From NCBI GenBank assembly GCA_028287865.1, contig JAQBOU010000154.1, positions 1-33,589 of the forward strand: a stretch of DNA of 33,589 nucleotides, given 5' to 3'. Position 1 is the stretch's first letter. Every line of letters starts with the position of its first letter. This document shows, one piece after another, positions 13,434 through 23,286 of the stretch. Below the pieces are notes generated by a model that worked only from the letters and a program-made list of their open reading frames with translations, did not search any database and was not told the origin of the DNA. Position numbers and translations under genes: made by a program. This stretch comes from Mucilaginibacter sp. (lineage in GTDB: Bacteria > Bacteroidota > Bacteroidia > Sphingobacteriales > Sphingobacteriaceae).

Positions 13434-16400
13434 ATGATTGACCGCATAATTGAATTTTCGGTCAGGAATAAGCTTATTGTGGGCTTGTTTGTATTGCTCA
13501 TGGTAGCCGGTGGTATTTATTCTGCCACCCGGTTGCCTGTGGATGCTGTTCCTGACATTACTAATAATCAAGTGCTTATTATTACGGTTTCGCCATCGCT
13601 GGCGGCGCCGGAAGTAGAGCGACTGATTACCGCGCCTACCGAGCGCCTGATGGCATCATTGCCGCAACTTAAGGAAATGCGCTCTATTTCGCGCTTTGGC
13701 CTTTCTAATGTAACAGTAGTTTTTGACGATAACATGGATATTGCCCGGGCAAGGCAACAGGTTAGCGAAAGACTAAGCCAGTTAAAGGCGATGATCCCTC
13801 CGGGTATCGGTGAACCCGACATGGGACCCGTAACCACGGGCCTGGGTGAGGTTTACCAATATTATGTAGTGCCAAAAGCCGGGTACGAAAATAAATATAC
13901 CCTTACAGAACTGCGCACCATGCAGGAATGGATAGTAAGGCGACAATTACTGGGCGTACCGGGAGTAGCTGATGTAAGCAGTCTTGGTGGTAAACTTAAG
14001 CAGTATGAGGTGATAATTGACCCTGCGCGGATTAAAAGTTTAGGCATCACGCTTGATGAACTGTATAATGCCGTACAGCAAAATAATGAAAATACCGGGG
14101 GCGCGTATATAGAAAACGGCCCGAATGCCTATTATATCCGTACCGAAGGAATGGCGGCATCATTGGCAGACCTGCGCGGGATGCCGGTAAAAAATGTTAA
14201 AGGCGTGCCGTTAAGGCTGGGCGATGTAGCTACCGTGCAGGAAGGTAACGCGCTGCGTTTTGGCGCAATGTATAATAACAAGTATGGCGAGGTATCCGGT
14301 GCGGTAGTATTGATGCTGAAGGGGGCCAACGCCATGGAGGTAGTTAAGCAAGTGAAGCTCCGCATTGAAGAGATTAAAAAACGCCTGCCCGAAGGGGTTA
14401 CCATATTGCCTTATTATGAGCGCAGTAAAATGGTTGGCAATTCGATATCAACAGTAAAGCGTAACCTCATTGAAGGCGCGCTCATCGTGATATTTGTACT
14501 CGTGCTTTTTTTAGGTAACCTGCGCTCGGGTTTGGTGGTGGCCTCGGTTATTCCGCTCGCTATGCTTTTCGCACTGATTATTATGAACCTGTTCCATGTA
14601 TCGGCTAATTTAATGAGCCTGGGGGCGCTCGATTTTGGTTTGATTGTAGACGGAGCCGTAATTATTGTTGAAGGCGTGATGCACCGTTTTAAGGAAAAGA
14701 TCCATAAACATACCGGGGCGGAATTTTCGCAGGATGATGTGGATACTGAGGTAAAAAATTCGGCATCGCGGCTGATGAATGCTGCCATTTTTGGACAGGT
14801 TATTATCCTTGTGGTTTACCTGCCTATTTTAAGCCTGCAAGGAATAGAAGGTAAAATGTTTAGCCCTATGGCCGAAACAGTTGCATTTGCATTGCTGGGA
14901 GCATTCCTGCTATCGCTCACCTATGTCCCTATGATGACCGCGCTGACCATGAAGAAAAAGGTGGAGAAAAAAAATGGCTTTTCAGACAAAATGATGGCAG
15001 CCATACAAAAACGATACACCCCCTTGCTAAACAAAGGGATCACTCATCCTAAAACCGTCATTCTGATAGCGGTGCTTTTATTCGGCTCGGCCTATTTTAT
15101 TTTCAAAGGCCTGGGCGGCGAGTTTATACCTCAGCTGGAGGAAGGCGATTTTGCGCTCGATGCACGCTTTTTGCCAGGGACGTCATTGACTCAAACTATA
15201 AAAGGAATGGAAATGGCCGGTAAGGAACTTAAGCGCTTTCCCGAGGTGCAGCAGGTAACCTGCCGCATTGGTTCGGCAGAGATTCCGACCGACCCAATGT
15301 CGCTGGAACAATGTGATGTTTTTATTACGCTGAATGATAAATCTACCTGGACAACGGCTCATGATTACCCTGCCCTGGAGGATACAATCGGCAAGCGCCT
15401 GGCGCAGATTCCGGGGTTGAACGTTGGATTTGAGTATCCGGTACAAATGCGTTTTAACGAACTCATCTCCGGCGCCAAACAGGACGTAGTAGTAAAAATA
15501 TTTGGAGATGACCTGCAGCAGCTATCCAGTTTATCGGCCCGGTTAAGCGGACTGGTAAGCAAGGTAAAAGGTGCAGCAGATTTGTATACAGAGAAAATTA
15601 CCGGCCTTCCTCAAATTGTAGTGCAGTATAACAGGGCAGCGCTGTCGCAGTATAATGTAAATATCAGCCAGGTTAATCATATCATTAACGCCACTTTTGC
15701 AGGTATCAAAGCCGGCAGTATTTACGAAGAAGAAAAGCAGTTTGATGTAGTATTGCGCATTGCAGATACGGCCCGCGCCAATTTAAATAACATTGGCAAC
15801 TTATTAATAAATACCGCTGGCGGCCAACAGGTTCCTTTGAGCCAATTAGCCACAATTAGTATAAAAGATGGTCCCAACCAAATACAGCGTGAAAACGGCC
15901 AGCGCCGTATCTCGGTGTCATTCAATGTGCGTGGGCGCGATGTTGAAGGGGTGGTAAAAGACCTTCAATTGCAGGTTCAGCAAAAATTAAAAATGCCTGC
16001 GGGGTATCATGTGGAATATGGCGGCCAGTTTGAAAACCTTAATTCGGCCAAAAAGCGCCTTGCTATAGCTGTTCCGGCATCGTTGTTCTTTATATTTATA
16101 TTGTTGTATTTTGCCTTTAATCAATTCAGAGAGGCGCTCATTGTTTTCTCGGCTATCCCGCTTGCAGCAACAGGAGGGGTATTCGCACTGTGGATCAGGG
16201 GGATGTCATTCAGTATTTCGGCTGGCATCGGCTTTATCGCTTTATTTGGTGTAGCTGTTTTAAATGGAATTGTGCTTATCAGCGAGTTCAACCGTTTAAA
16301 AAAGGAGGGTATCCTGGATACAGACGAACGCATCAGGCAGGGCACATCCAACCGCCTGCGGCCTGTATTGATGACGGCCACAGTTGCTTCCCTGGGTTTC

Positions 16401-17807
16401 TTCCCGATGGCTATTTCTACACATGCAGGTGCAGAAGTGCAGCGCCCGTTGGCCACCGTGGTAATTGGGGGCTTAATTACGGCAACCTTATTAACCCTGG
16501 TAGTACTGCCGGCCTTATACAAACAATTTGCTGCGAAGCCAGGGGCTAAAAAAAGGAAAAAAGCGGTTGCTGCCAGTATTATTCTTTTATTAAGTGTGTT
16601 ATCTGTTCATGGACAAACTCCGGTGGGTAATCCAATTTCGGTAAACGAGGCGGTGAGCCAATCGCTCGCAAATAATACGTCGCTAAAGGCGGCCCAAAAT
16701 CAGGTTTTAGCGGCTAAAGCAAACGTCGGCAGCGCCTATGATATTCCAAAAACACAGATTGCTTTTGATGTCGGAAAGATTAACAGCAGCAATACTGATA
16801 ACCGCATAGGAGCCACGCAGAACTTTGCTTTGCCCGGATACTACTCCTCCCAGCGAAATTATTTAAATGCCGAAAGCGGGCTGACTGCCTTACAGGAGGA
16901 GGCGCTTAAAAATCAACTGGCTTACCAGGTTCGGGATGTATACCTGCAAATGACGGCTGCGATAGCGAAACTTACTTTGTTGAACGAACAGGACTCGGTA
17001 TTTACCCAGGTGATTAAGCTGGAGCAGCTTAGGTTTAACACGGGCGAAACATCACGCATTAACCTTACCAGTGCTGAGGCGAAGGCCGGTATGCTGGAAA
17101 ACCAGCGCCGGGTAGTTCAAACGGAATTAGGCGTGCTGCAAAGCCGTTTACAATTGTTAATGAACACAACCACCGAATATTTGCCCGCTGATAAATTTGT
17201 TCCAGCATGGAAAACGGGCTTTGTTCCTGATTCATCACAAGCGCTTCAACATCCCGAGGTAAGGCAGGCTCAGCAGCAGGTGGAAATTTATGACTGGAAA
17301 GCCAGGGTTAGCCGTGCTAAAGGCTTGCCCGAATTGAACTTAAGCTATAACAACCAGAGTTTTGCAGGCCCGGATGTTAATAATTCTGCCAGGATCCTTA
17401 CCCAGCGCGACCGTTTTTCCTCGTATACGCTTGGATTAAACATTCCGTTGTTTTACGGCCAATACCGGTCAGCCACCCGATCGGCGGTATATCAAAAGAA
17501 GGCGGCTGAATACACTTTTTCCCAGAAGCAGGCAGAGTGGCTTGGCCAGTGGCGACAAACCTTACGGCGCTACGTACAACAGGTTCAGGCTTTGGACTAT
17601 TACGAAAATTCGGCTTTAAAGCAGGCATCAGAATTGGTGCGTACGGCCAACCTGTCGTTTACAAACGGGCAGATCAGTTACCTGGAGTGGGCTAACTTAT
17701 ACAACCAGTCGGTACAGTTAAGAACCGACCGGCTGGACGCGCTGCTGCAATTAGATCAAACAGTTAATTTGCTTTGGTATTACCAGGCACAAAAAGAAAA
17801 ACCATGA
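13434..17807 (+). CDS. CzcA/CusA-type heavy-metal RND pump fused to a TolC-like outer-membrane factor
   Basis: A 1457-residue fusion. Residues 1 to about 1035 are a complete HME-RND pump: N-terminal MIDRIIEFSVRNKLIVGLFV, two periplasmic porter halves and twelve membrane segments. Proton-relay residues in the fourth segment are Asp400, Asp406 and Glu413 (DFGLIVDGAVIIVEG), the D-D-E pattern of CzcA rather than CusA, so Co/Zn/Cd/Ni-type ions are more likely than Cu/Ag. Residues 1039-1043 (KKRKK) and 1044-1060 (AVAASIILLLSVLSVHG) look like a signal peptide in the middle of the chain, with a cleavage-like VHG-Q. Residues 1061-1457 are an outer-membrane-factor domain with two coiled-coil hairpins. 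Such fusions are known in Bacteroidetes. It overlaps the adaptor gene by 4 bp (ATGA). Confidence 0.93.
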   Translation: MIDRIIEFSVRNKLIVGLFVLLMVAGGIYSATRLPVDAVPDITNNQVLIITVSPSLAAPEVERLITAPTERLMASLPQLKEMRSISRFGLSNVTVVFDDNMDIARARQQVSERLSQLKAMIPPGIGEPDMGPVTTGLGEVYQYYVVPKAGYENKYTLTELRTMQEWIVRRQLLGVPGVADVSSLGGKLKQYEVIIDPARIKSLGITLDELYNAVQQNNENTGGAYIENGPNAYYIRTEGMAASLADLRGMPVKNVKGVPLRLGDVATVQEGNALRFGAMYNNKYGEVSGAVVLMLKGANAMEVVKQVKLRIEEIKKRLPEGVTILPYYERSKMVGNSISTVKRNLIEGALIVIFVLVLFLGNLRSGLVVASVIPLAMLFALIIMNLFHVSANLMSLGALDFGLIVDGAVIIVEGVMHRFKEKIHKHTGAEFSQDDVDTEVKNSASRLMNAAIFGQVIILVVYLPILSLQGIEGKMFSPMAETVAFALLGAFLLSLTYVPMMTALTMKKKVEKKNGFSDKMMAAIQKRYTPLLNKGITHPKTVILIAVLLFGSAYFIFKGLGGEFIPQLEEGDFALDARFLPGTSLTQTIKGMEMAGKELKRFPEVQQVTCRIGSAEIPTDPMSLEQCDVFITLNDKSTWTTAHDYPALEDTIGKRLAQIPGLNVGFEYPVQMRFNELISGAKQDVVVKIFGDDLQQLSSLSARLSGLVSKVKGAADLYTEKITGLPQIVVQYNRAALSQYNVNISQVNHIINATFAGIKAGSIYEEEKQFDVVLRIADTARANLNNIGNLLINTAGGQQVPLSQLATISIKDGPNQIQRENGQRRISVSFNVRGRDVEGVVKDLQLQVQQKLKMPAGYHVEYGGQFENLNSAKKRLAIAVPASLFFIFILLYFAFNQFREALIVFSAIPLAATGGVFALWIRGMSFSISAGIGFIALFGVAVLNGIVLISEFNRLKKEGILDTDERIRQGTSNRLRPVLMTATVASLGFFPMAISTHAGAEVQRPLATVVIGGLITATLLTLVVLPALYKQFAAKPGAKKRKKAVAASIILLLSVLSVHGQTPVGNPISVNEAVSQSLANNTSLKAAQNQVLAAKANVGSAYDIPKTQIAFDVGKINSSNTDNRIGATQNFALPGYYSSQRNYLNAESGLTALQEEALKNQLAYQVRDVYLQMTAAIAKLTLLNEQDSVFTQVIKLEQLRFNTGETSRINLTSAEAKAGMLENQRRVVQTELGVLQSRLQLLMNTTTEYLPADKFVPAWKTGFVPDSSQALQHPEVRQAQQQVEIYDWKARVSRAKGLPELNLSYNNQSFAGPDVNNSARILTQRDRFSSYTLGLNIPLFYGQYRSATRSAVYQKKAAEYTFSQKQAEWLGQWRQTLRRYVQQVQALDYYENSALKQASELVRTANLSFTNGQISYLEWANLYNQSVQLRTDRLDALLQLDQTVNLLWYYQAQKEKP

Positions 17808-18964
17808 AAATCTATCATATCATCATCGTCCTTTTCCTGCTTTCATCCTGCGGGTCAAAGGAAGATCAAAAAGGCAAAGATCAGCCCGCGGCCGGGCAAC
17901 CCAAGGCAAAGGGCAACACTATTTTATTTACGGCCGAACAATTTAAAAATGGTAATATTGATACCGGGGCATTGCCCACACACCTGTTATCAGGCACCAT
18001 ACATGTTAACGGACAGGTGGATGTCCCTCCGGAAAATTTAATAGCTGTTAATGTGCCAATGGGGGGCTTTTTGAAACGAACAGCCATGCTTCCCGGTGAG
18101 CCGGTGCATAAAGGTGAGGTGATTGCGCAGGTAGCCAACCAGGATTATATTACCATGCAGCAGAATTACCTTACCAGCATCAGCAAAATAACTTTCTTAA
18201 AGCAGGAGCTTGAGCGCCAGCGCATATTAAGCCAGCAACAGGCCAGCCCGTTAAAGTTATACCAGCAATCGCAGGCCGATTATAACAGCGAACAGGCACA
18301 GGCTGCCGGCCTGGCACAAAAACTCCGTATGATAGGAATTGATCCTGAAAAGCTAACCCCTTCCGGTATTAAATCAGTAGTAAACATTTTATCACCGATC
18401 TCCGGCTTTGTTTCAAAGGTAAATATCAGTATGGGACGCTACATCAACCCGACTGATGTTTTGATGGAACTGATAAATACAGATGACATACATGCAGCAC
18501 TGACAGTTTTTGAGCAGGATATTCCTAAAATCGCCATTGGGAACGCAGTAAGCATCAATTTACCAAGCCTGCCAGAAAAAAGTTATCCTGGTAAAGTAAT
18601 TCTTATAGGGCGAATGCTCGATACCACCCACAGTGTAATGGTGCATTGTCACTTTTTAAAAACAGATAAAAACCTGTTACCAAATATGTTTTTACAGGCT
18701 ACTATAGAAACTAAACCACAGAATAGCATGGCGCTGCCTGATGCTGCACTGGCCAGTTTCGAAGGTAAAATGTATGCCTTCATAGCAGACAAAAAGGGAA
18801 GCGGTACCCAGTTCAGCATGGTTCCGGTTAACATTGGCGTTAAAGAAAATGGGTGGAACGAAGTTCATTTCAATAAACCGGAACTGAAGGATAGCCGGTT
18901 TGTTTTAAAAGGGGCATTCTCCATTTTATCCGCTATGAAAAACACCGGGGACGACGGAGGTTGA
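17804..18964 (+). CDS. Efflux RND periplasmic adaptor lipoprotein (CusB/HlyD family)
   Basis: 386 residues from ATG 17804, within the ATGA overlap with the pump gene. The lipoprotein signal is MKIYHIIIVLFLLSSCGSKE with Cys16. The barrel-sandwich part includes VNVPMGGFLKRTAMLPGEPV and EVIAQVANQDYITMQQNYL. A coiled-coil hairpin with LKQELERQRILSQQ follows, then the second half-motif SPISGFVSKVNISMGRYI, and beta-barrel and membrane-proximal domains to the end. It links the inner-membrane pump to the channel, here part of the pump polypeptide. No His/Met-rich metal-binding tail is visible. It is the last gene of the operon, with a terminator 36 bp downstream. Confidence 0.92.
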   Translation: MKIYHIIIVLFLLSSCGSKEDQKGKDQPAAGQPKAKGNTILFTAEQFKNGNIDTGALPTHLLSGTIHVNGQVDVPPENLIAVNVPMGGFLKRTAMLPGEPVHKGEVIAQVANQDYITMQQNYLTSISKITFLKQELERQRILSQQQASPLKLYQQSQADYNSEQAQAAGLAQKLRMIGIDPEKLTPSGIKSVVNILSPISGFVSKVNISMGRYINPTDVLMELINTDDIHAALTVFEQDIPKIAIGNAVSINLPSLPEKSYPGKVILIGRMLDTTHSVMVHCHFLKTDKNLLPNMFLQATIETKPQNSMALPDAALASFEGKMYAFIADKKGSGTQFSMVPVNIGVKENGWNEVHFNKPELKDSRFVLKGAFSILSAMKNTGDDGG

Positions 18965-19000
18965 TCTTTTCATATTAAAAATGATATTCCTGGTTTCATT

Positions 19001-19043
19001 CCTGAAACGGTTTTGCTGAGAAGGCCGTTTCAGGATTTATTTT
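19001..19043 (+). terminator. Intrinsic terminator of the metal-efflux operon
   Basis: A perfect 10-bp stem, CCTGAAACGG (19001-19010) and CCGTTTCAGG (19025-19034), with a 14-nt loop, followed by ATTTATTTT. It lies 36 bp after the adaptor stop codon. The rest of the gap to the GH2 gene shows nothing further. Confidence 0.7.
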
Positions 19044-19188
19044 GACATTCTCGTCCCGAAAAAAGTATACACTTTTGATGATTAATCCTGCTGTAAGTTT
19101 ACAACAAGCACAGTGCTTTTTTAAAAAGATTGACCCGCCGATTCAATCGAAGAACATTTGAACAGGCGTCATTGCGCAACGGCATCTT

Positions 19189-21864
19189 TTATTTTGAAGC
19201 AATGCTAAGTCTTTGTTCTTTTAAATTCCATCCGTTTATACTTAACATTGGCAGGGTGGGATATTGACCGGTTTCGTAATCTATTACAATGGTTTTTTGG
19301 GTTCCCGGCAAAACTGATACATAGTTGTCGCTGTAGAAAACAGGCAGCAGGCGCTTACCTGTTTGTGCATCAACTAATGATAAGCGGTTAAAAAAAGCTA
19401 CGGGCGCATTAGCAGGATTGGTTAAAGTAACCGTCACTTTGCCAGGGGAGCTTAGCTTTGTACTAACCTGTATTTGCGAAGGCGGCAGCTTTTGCAGGCC
19501 GCTGTATTCGCCCTTGTCATCTGCCAGCCAGTAAATGTTTTGGCTGATAATATTTTTATTGCTATCTAAAAGCTCGGCGTCAATAAAGCCACCGCCATCT
19601 TTGGATAGCTTATCCATGTGTTCTTTTATAGAAAAGTACCTTTTTACGATGGTTGGTGTCACGTCACAAAAAACCTGGCTTATAAGGTCTTCCTTACCGC
19701 CAATGCTGTAACTTTTTACCACCAGCATCATATTGGTGTGCGCCTTAAAGGTGTTGTTAGTTACCATCACCATGCCGTCGGTTGGGTTGCACATTACATG
19801 GAGCGGTTCGCTGCCGTTATGCAGGCCGTAAAGGCAGGCATTGGGGTCGAGATAATAATCATACATCTGGCCGCGCAATGCTGTCCACGGGTTTTGTGTT
19901 TTCCAGATGATAACTCCGGTATACCAATCCCACATGTGCGAACTGAAACCTTCCATCAAAGCGCGGTACTGATCATAATTAACTAACTGCGCCTTTGCTG
20001 CAAAATCTGCCAGGTTTTTTGGTTTGCCATATTTGTCAATGAAACCATCATATCCGATATATTTATGATACTCCCAAACTGAATCAACTTTATTTTTCCG
20101 GGTAGTTTCATCATACTCCGGCATCGACCTATCGTCCGCAGTAATAAACCGCTTAAATGATTCGTAGTCATTCACACCTACAGATCCAACTTCCGAGTTA
20201 AAAGGAAAGGTACGCTGATCCCAGAAGACCGACAGCGGCTGTATGCCATAAGGCCCGTCGCCATTGCCGCCTAACACATTTCGCGACATGTTTTCGGAGT
20301 TGGAATATTCTACAAACCAGCGGCTATTGTCCAGTTCAGGCATTATAGTATCGCGCAACGCTGTTAAAATATCTTCCGGGGGCGTTATCTCGTTACCGCC
20401 GCACCATATTGCCAGCGAAGGGTAGTTGCGTATCATCTTCACCTGGTCCGCTATTGATTTCAGGTACAGTTCATGGTCATCCGGGTATTTGCGGCGGGTC
20501 CACTGGTCGTCCAGCTTCATTGGGTCCTGCCAGCGGCCATTACAATCACCCGATCCCCACATATCCTGGAAAACCAGCAGGCCATACTTATCGCATGCCG
20601 CATAAAACTCCGGCCTTTCAATTAACGCTCCGCCCCAAACCCTTATCAGGTTCAGGTTCATATCACGGTGAAAATGGATCTCTGCATCGTATCGCTTATC
20701 GCTAAAGCGCAGCAGTTCGTCGGATACGATCCAGTTGCCGCCTTTTATAAAAATTTTCTGGCCGTTTACATTTAATTGGCGACTTTCTGTGCGTGCGTTC
20801 CATTCGGTAGTAAGTTGCCTAACGCCTACCTCGATATTTTTCCGGTCAGATACCTTATTCCCGGATGTGATAAATTGCAGATGGAGCGTGTATAAATTTT
20901 GCGGCCCATAACCGTTTGGCCACCACAGCTTTGGGTTTTTAAGGTTATAATCCCTCAGTTGTACCTGCTGTGAAGATTTGTGTTTTAACGTAACGTTGGT
21001 TGATATGATCTTTCCATCCATCTCATACTGCAGCACTCCTGGAACAGGTAAACTTGTTGGATTTTCTAACAGTGCTGATACCTGTATTATGGCAGGCTGC
21101 TGCTGGCCTTCGGGTTGCCTCGCGCCCGGTACCAAAGTAACTACATGCGGATCATTGATTTTTACGGCGCCTGTTTTTTCTATGGTTACTTTATCCCAGA
21201 TCCCGGTATTGCGATCGGGAACAGGTTGTATCCAGTCCCATCCGGCAGTATATTGTATGCCAACGTTGCGGGCAATGGCGCCATCGCCGCCCTGGCCGCC
21301 ATTGGGGTTGCCAACCACATCCGTCGGATAAACAATAATGGCCAGCCGGTTATTGCCGTTCCTGGCTATCCATTTGGTAATGTTGTAGCACTGGCGCAAA
21401 AACATACCCGAATGCAGTTTAACATTCAGTTTGTGGCCATTTAAAAAAACATTGCAGCTATAATTTACACCCCGCAGGTTAAGGTAAACCTGGTTGTTAT
21501 TTTGGGGTGATGCCTCTTTAAAATCCTTCACAAACCAATAGGTATAATAATCGCGGCCGGTACTATAAATGTCGGGTATGTGTTTATTGTTCATACCAAT
21601 GAAGGGGTCGGGCACCTGGCCGTTGTCGAGCTGCGTGGTAAGCACAGTGCCGGGTACCGTTGCATGTTGCCACGATGACAGCGGTAAGTTACTGCCCGAG
21701 AGTTGTTCGCCCGCGGCGTTTACCATTGACGCTTTATTACATAGCCAGCCTGAATTTAATTCATATTGTGTTTGTGCCGATGCTTTAGAAATGAGTAATA
21801 TACTAAATGCCAGCGCTATAGGAAGGCGGGTTTTTGAAAACATATTGAAGAAAGCTGCTATCAT
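19189..21864 (-). CDS. Glycoside hydrolase family 2, exo-beta-glucosaminidase/mannosidase-like
   Basis: An 891-residue secreted GH2 enzyme with signal peptide (hydrophobic stretch to about SKASAQ, residue 31). Then come the sugar-binding jelly-roll domain (residues ~35-230), an Ig-like domain (to ~350), the TIM barrel (~360-650) and C-terminal beta domains. The acid/base is Glu492 in IWCGGNE and the nucleophile Glu558 in FNSEVGS. The spacing and the GGALIERPEFYAACDKYGLL segment resemble exo-beta-D-glucosaminidase (CsxA-type) and endo-beta-mannosidase-type GH2 proteins more than beta-galactosidases. The substrate cannot be settled from sequence alone. A second ATG at 21843 gives a neater signal peptide. 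Confidence 0.9.
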   Translation of the reverse strand: MIAAFFNMFSKTRLPIALAFSILLISKASAQTQYELNSGWLCNKASMVNAAGEQLSGSNLPLSSWQHATVPGTVLTTQLDNGQVPDPFIGMNNKHIPDIYSTGRDYYTYWFVKDFKEASPQNNNQVYLNLRGVNYSCNVFLNGHKLNVKLHSGMFLRQCYNITKWIARNGNNRLAIIVYPTDVVGNPNGGQGGDGAIARNVGIQYTAGWDWIQPVPDRNTGIWDKVTIEKTGAVKINDPHVVTLVPGARQPEGQQQPAIIQVSALLENPTSLPVPGVLQYEMDGKIISTNVTLKHKSSQQVQLRDYNLKNPKLWWPNGYGPQNLYTLHLQFITSGNKVSDRKNIEVGVRQLTTEWNARTESRQLNVNGQKIFIKGGNWIVSDELLRFSDKRYDAEIHFHRDMNLNLIRVWGGALIERPEFYAACDKYGLLVFQDMWGSGDCNGRWQDPMKLDDQWTRRKYPDDHELYLKSIADQVKMIRNYPSLAIWCGGNEITPPEDILTALRDTIMPELDNSRWFVEYSNSENMSRNVLGGNGDGPYGIQPLSVFWDQRTFPFNSEVGSVGVNDYESFKRFITADDRSMPEYDETTRKNKVDSVWEYHKYIGYDGFIDKYGKPKNLADFAAKAQLVNYDQYRALMEGFSSHMWDWYTGVIIWKTQNPWTALRGQMYDYYLDPNACLYGLHNGSEPLHVMCNPTDGMVMVTNNTFKAHTNMMLVVKSYSIGGKEDLISQVFCDVTPTIVKRYFSIKEHMDKLSKDGGGFIDAELLDSNKNIISQNIYWLADDKGEYSGLQKLPPSQIQVSTKLSSPGKVTVTLTNPANAPVAFFNRLSLVDAQTGKRLLPVFYSDNYVSVLPGTQKTIVIDYETGQYPTLPMLSINGWNLKEQRLSIASK

Positions 21865-21974
21865 TAAAAAGTTATGGAAATTAGTAAATTTTGTGAGGAA
21901 TGAAATGGTTGGCTGTGTAAATTATTTATAACATTAGCTTCAAATGCTTATTGCTTTTTATTTTGATCAAACGC

Positions 21975-22007
21975 AAAAAGCCTCTAATCTTTCGACCAAA
22001 GGCTTTT
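21975..22007 (-). terminator. Intrinsic terminator with GNRA loop after the outer-membrane protein gene
   Basis: On the minus strand AAAAGCCT...AGGCTTTTT, with apex GTC-GAAA-GAT. It lies between the stop of the gene ending at 22135 and the start of GH2, isolating the two transcription units. A decayed relative with a GTAA apex lies at 22085-22120. Confidence 0.7.
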
Positions 22008-22134
22008 GACTTTTCTTGTAGCTCAAGACTTTTTATCAGGGGTGGCTATTGCAATACAGTTTTGAGTAAGAAAAACATAAAATTGACTTAATACTTACGA
22101 CTAAAGACTGCTGACTTGACACAAGTTGGCACTA

Positions 22135-23073
22135 TCATTTATCAAGTTTATAAGAAAGCACAAGCGTTGTCCTGAACCCGTCGGAGCGGTTTATTGCGTC
22201 AATTTCGCGCATTCCTTTAATTTCAATAAATAACCCTGATGGAGTAACATAACCAATACCGGGACCAAAGGCAAAAACCTGCTCACGCGTATCGGCAATA
22301 TCAAAATTATCCTGATAATAGTGGTAATCACCATTATTTGAATCCTGTACTAATTGCTTCAAATAATACCCTGCTATTTCCGCTTTTAATGAGGAACTAA
22401 GTGCGTACTCCAATGAATAATTGAAGTTATAAGAAATGCCAGGCTTAGCTTGTGTGCCTATTTCATCAAAATAATAATTCAAGTGATGGCGCATGCTGAT
22501 TGAAAATTTATCAGATGGAAAAATAGTAAAGGTATAATGGGGCACTATGGTAAACAAATGCGATCCGGGGTTTACCATATAGGAACTTTCATAAGCGCCT
22601 ACCGGCGAAATAAGGTCAATTTCCAAACGGTGACTAAAGCGCATATTAAATAAATCTTTATTAAACCATTGTATAAAAGGCCCGGTGATAAGATCGCCCA
22701 AAGTATTTGGATTGATAGTGGGGCTCTGACCTGTAATATTTGAGGCCGACAATCTTACAACCGGTACCAGTATGGTAAACCCAAGGTTACCGCCAGCCAC
22801 TTTGGTGTTACTGATAAAAGCTAATTGGGAAAGCGTAAGTAAAGAGTTGACTTTTTCACCGCCTGTATTACCGCCGCCGGGCCCGCGGTTGGTAAGCGTT
22901 TGATAATTTTGGAGATATTCCTGAAAATACCAGCCGGTACCGGGAGGGTTGCCGTCCTGCATATTTGAAAGCCCTAAGTTTGTTGCAGGCAACTTTGGGT
23001 CCTGCGCCATAGCGCGGCCACAATAAAGAAACAGCGATATTGATATCGCAAAAAAAGCCTTGAAAAGATTCAT
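22135..23073 (-). CDS. Outer-membrane transporter-like protein (phenol MetA-degradation/SphA type)
   Basis: 312 residues from the ATG at 23073 (MNLFKAFFAISISLFLYCGR and cleavage after AMAQ); an ATG at 23115 would put 14 odd residues ahead of the signal. The mature part is rich in alternating beta strands typical of an outer-membrane barrel, opening with KLPATNLGLSNMQDGNPPGTG and ending in the strand TTLVLSYKLDK. Blocks such as GPFIQWFN and RFSHRLEIDLISPVGAY are typical of the MetA-pathway phenol-degradation-like family. Members are thought to take up hydrophobic compounds. The actual solute is unknown. It is a single gene with its own terminator. Confidence 0.8.
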   Translation of the reverse strand: MNLFKAFFAISISLFLYCGRAMAQDPKLPATNLGLSNMQDGNPPGTGWYFQEYLQNYQTLTNRGPGGGNTGGEKVNSLLTLSQLAFISNTKVAGGNLGFTILVPVVRLSASNITGQSPTINPNTLGDLITGPFIQWFNKDLFNMRFSHRLEIDLISPVGAYESSYMVNPGSHLFTIVPHYTFTIFPSDKFSISMRHHLNYYFDEIGTQAKPGISYNFNYSLEYALSSSLKAEIAGYYLKQLVQDSNNGDYHYYQDNFDIADTREQVFAFGPGIGYVTPSGLFIEIKGMREIDAINRSDGFRTTLVLSYKLDK

Positions 23074-23230
23074 GTTTTGATTAATGTTTAATAGATAAAA
23101 CGGGGGCGCTTGCAATTGTCAGGGCTTAAATATTAACGTGAGTTCGATATGATTTTGTTATAAGAAAACAATACACAAGCTTGTATCAACCTCACATCAT
23201 TTCATCTTCAAAATAAATTAAAAATATAAT

Positions 23231-23282
23231 TATGCCCGGTTATGCCCGGTTAAAAACTGTAAGCCGGTAAAATGACCGGTCA
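23231..23282. repeat. Short tandem repeat and palindrome upstream of the outer-membrane protein gene
   Basis: TATGCCCGGT is repeated in tandem at 23231-23250, followed by a second CCGG-bearing motif and the perfect palindrome TGACCGGTCA (23273-23282). All three share a CCGG core. They lie between the oxidoreductase stop and the 22135-23073 gene, about 160-210 bp upstream of its start. They could be regulator sites, though this is inferred only from symmetry and position. Confidence 0.4.
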
Positions 23283-23286
23283 TAAT

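Noticed and set aside
16190..16549. A 119-codon frame inside the pump gene
   Set aside because: It is an out-of-frame shadow within strongly conserved RND coding sequence.
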